From: Lachnospiraceae bacterium
Lineage (GTDB): Bacteria > Bacillota > Clostridia > Lachnospirales > Lachnospiraceae
Assembly: GCA_017958585.1 (NCBI GenBank)
Contig: JAGDCK010000054.1
Location: 1-5,344, forward strand
Direction of reading: 5' to 3'
Length of the DNA stretch: 5,344 nt
A model generated the notes under the pieces. It saw only the letters and a list, made by a program, of their open reading frames with translations, had not been told where the DNA came from and searched no databases. The position numbers were made by a program, and so were the translations under genes. Numbering within the stretch: the stretch's first letter is position 1; each line of letters opens with the position of its first letter. Of the stretch, positions 5,344-5,344 are shown in pieces.

Positions 5344-5344
5344 A

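Larger units (their letters stand above)
5208..5344. repeat. Composite palindromic intergenic element
   Basis: This stretch follows the EAL gene by 12 nt and is almost entirely self-complementary in small units. In order they are AGCATGTCGC/GCGACATGCT (5208-5229, 10 bp, 2-nt gap), CGCGC/GCGCG (5230-5242), GTTGAC/GTCAAC (5243-5258), TGCG/CGCA (5272-5283 region), AGCG/CGCT (5289-5299) and a 17-bp AT-rich inverted repeat (5299-5343). The core GCGC occurs four times, which also permits other pairings. Tightly packed palindromes with no gene suggest a dispersed repeat, a MITE-like relic or a structured RNA. Whether it recurs in the genome cannot be seen here, and it may continue past the right edge. 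Confidence 0.7.

Overview
The window looks like a chromosomal segment from a low-to-moderate GC Gram-positive bacterium of class Clostridia, most likely Lachnospiraceae. The evidence is the Firmicutes-type gene order rimP-nusA-ylxR-ylxQ-infB, strong purine-rich Shine-Dalgarno sites, a NusA with no C-terminal acidic repeats, and a 7TM-GGDEF-EAL protein of a style common in motile gut and rumen clostridia. The family-level placement is inferred from gene content and protein style, not from an alignment.

Positions 1-3058 hold a tightly packed operon on the minus strand, read from right to left: rimP (30S maturation), nusA (transcription elongation and termination factor), ylxR/rnpM (RNase P modulator), ylxQ (L7Ae-like RNA-binding protein) and the first 265 codons of infB (initiation factor IF-2). 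infB runs off the left edge inside a 78-bp tandem repeat that codes for a disordered Arg/Gly/Asn/Gln-rich linker. Gaps within the operon are 5 to about 50 nt. ylxQ appears to start at a TTG codon inside the end of ylxR, and the Shine-Dalgarno site of ylxR lies in the last two sense codons of nusA, so the genes are probably translationally coupled. All five products act on the transcription and translation machinery.

Positions 3059-3266 are a divergent intergenic region of about 200 bp. On the minus strand it has a near-consensus sigma-A promoter (TTGACA-17-TAAAAT) with phased A-tracts upstream. An 8-bp perfect dyad covers the promoter spacer and -10. A leader of about 70 nt follows, with a perfect 10-bp hairpin and an interrupted U-rich tail just before the rimP ribosome binding site, which is a good candidate for a NusA-dependent attenuator. 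On the plus strand there is a probable extended -10 promoter for the divergent gene.

Positions 3267-5195 encode, on the plus strand, a 642-residue membrane protein with seven predicted transmembrane segments, a degenerate GGDEF domain (TGTQF in place of GGDEF) and an EAL domain that keeps all the residues expected for cyclic-di-GMP hydrolysis. It is probably a sensory phosphodiesterase with no evident functional tie to the divergent operon.

Positions 5196-5344 are noncoding and dense with palindromes: a perfect 10-bp hairpin, a 5-bp and a 6-bp hairpin, smaller GC-rich stems, and a perfect 17-bp AT-rich inverted repeat at the right edge. This composite element is the least explained part of the window and may be a dispersed repeat or structured RNA. 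No rRNA, tRNA, CRISPR array, transposase or phage gene is visible.
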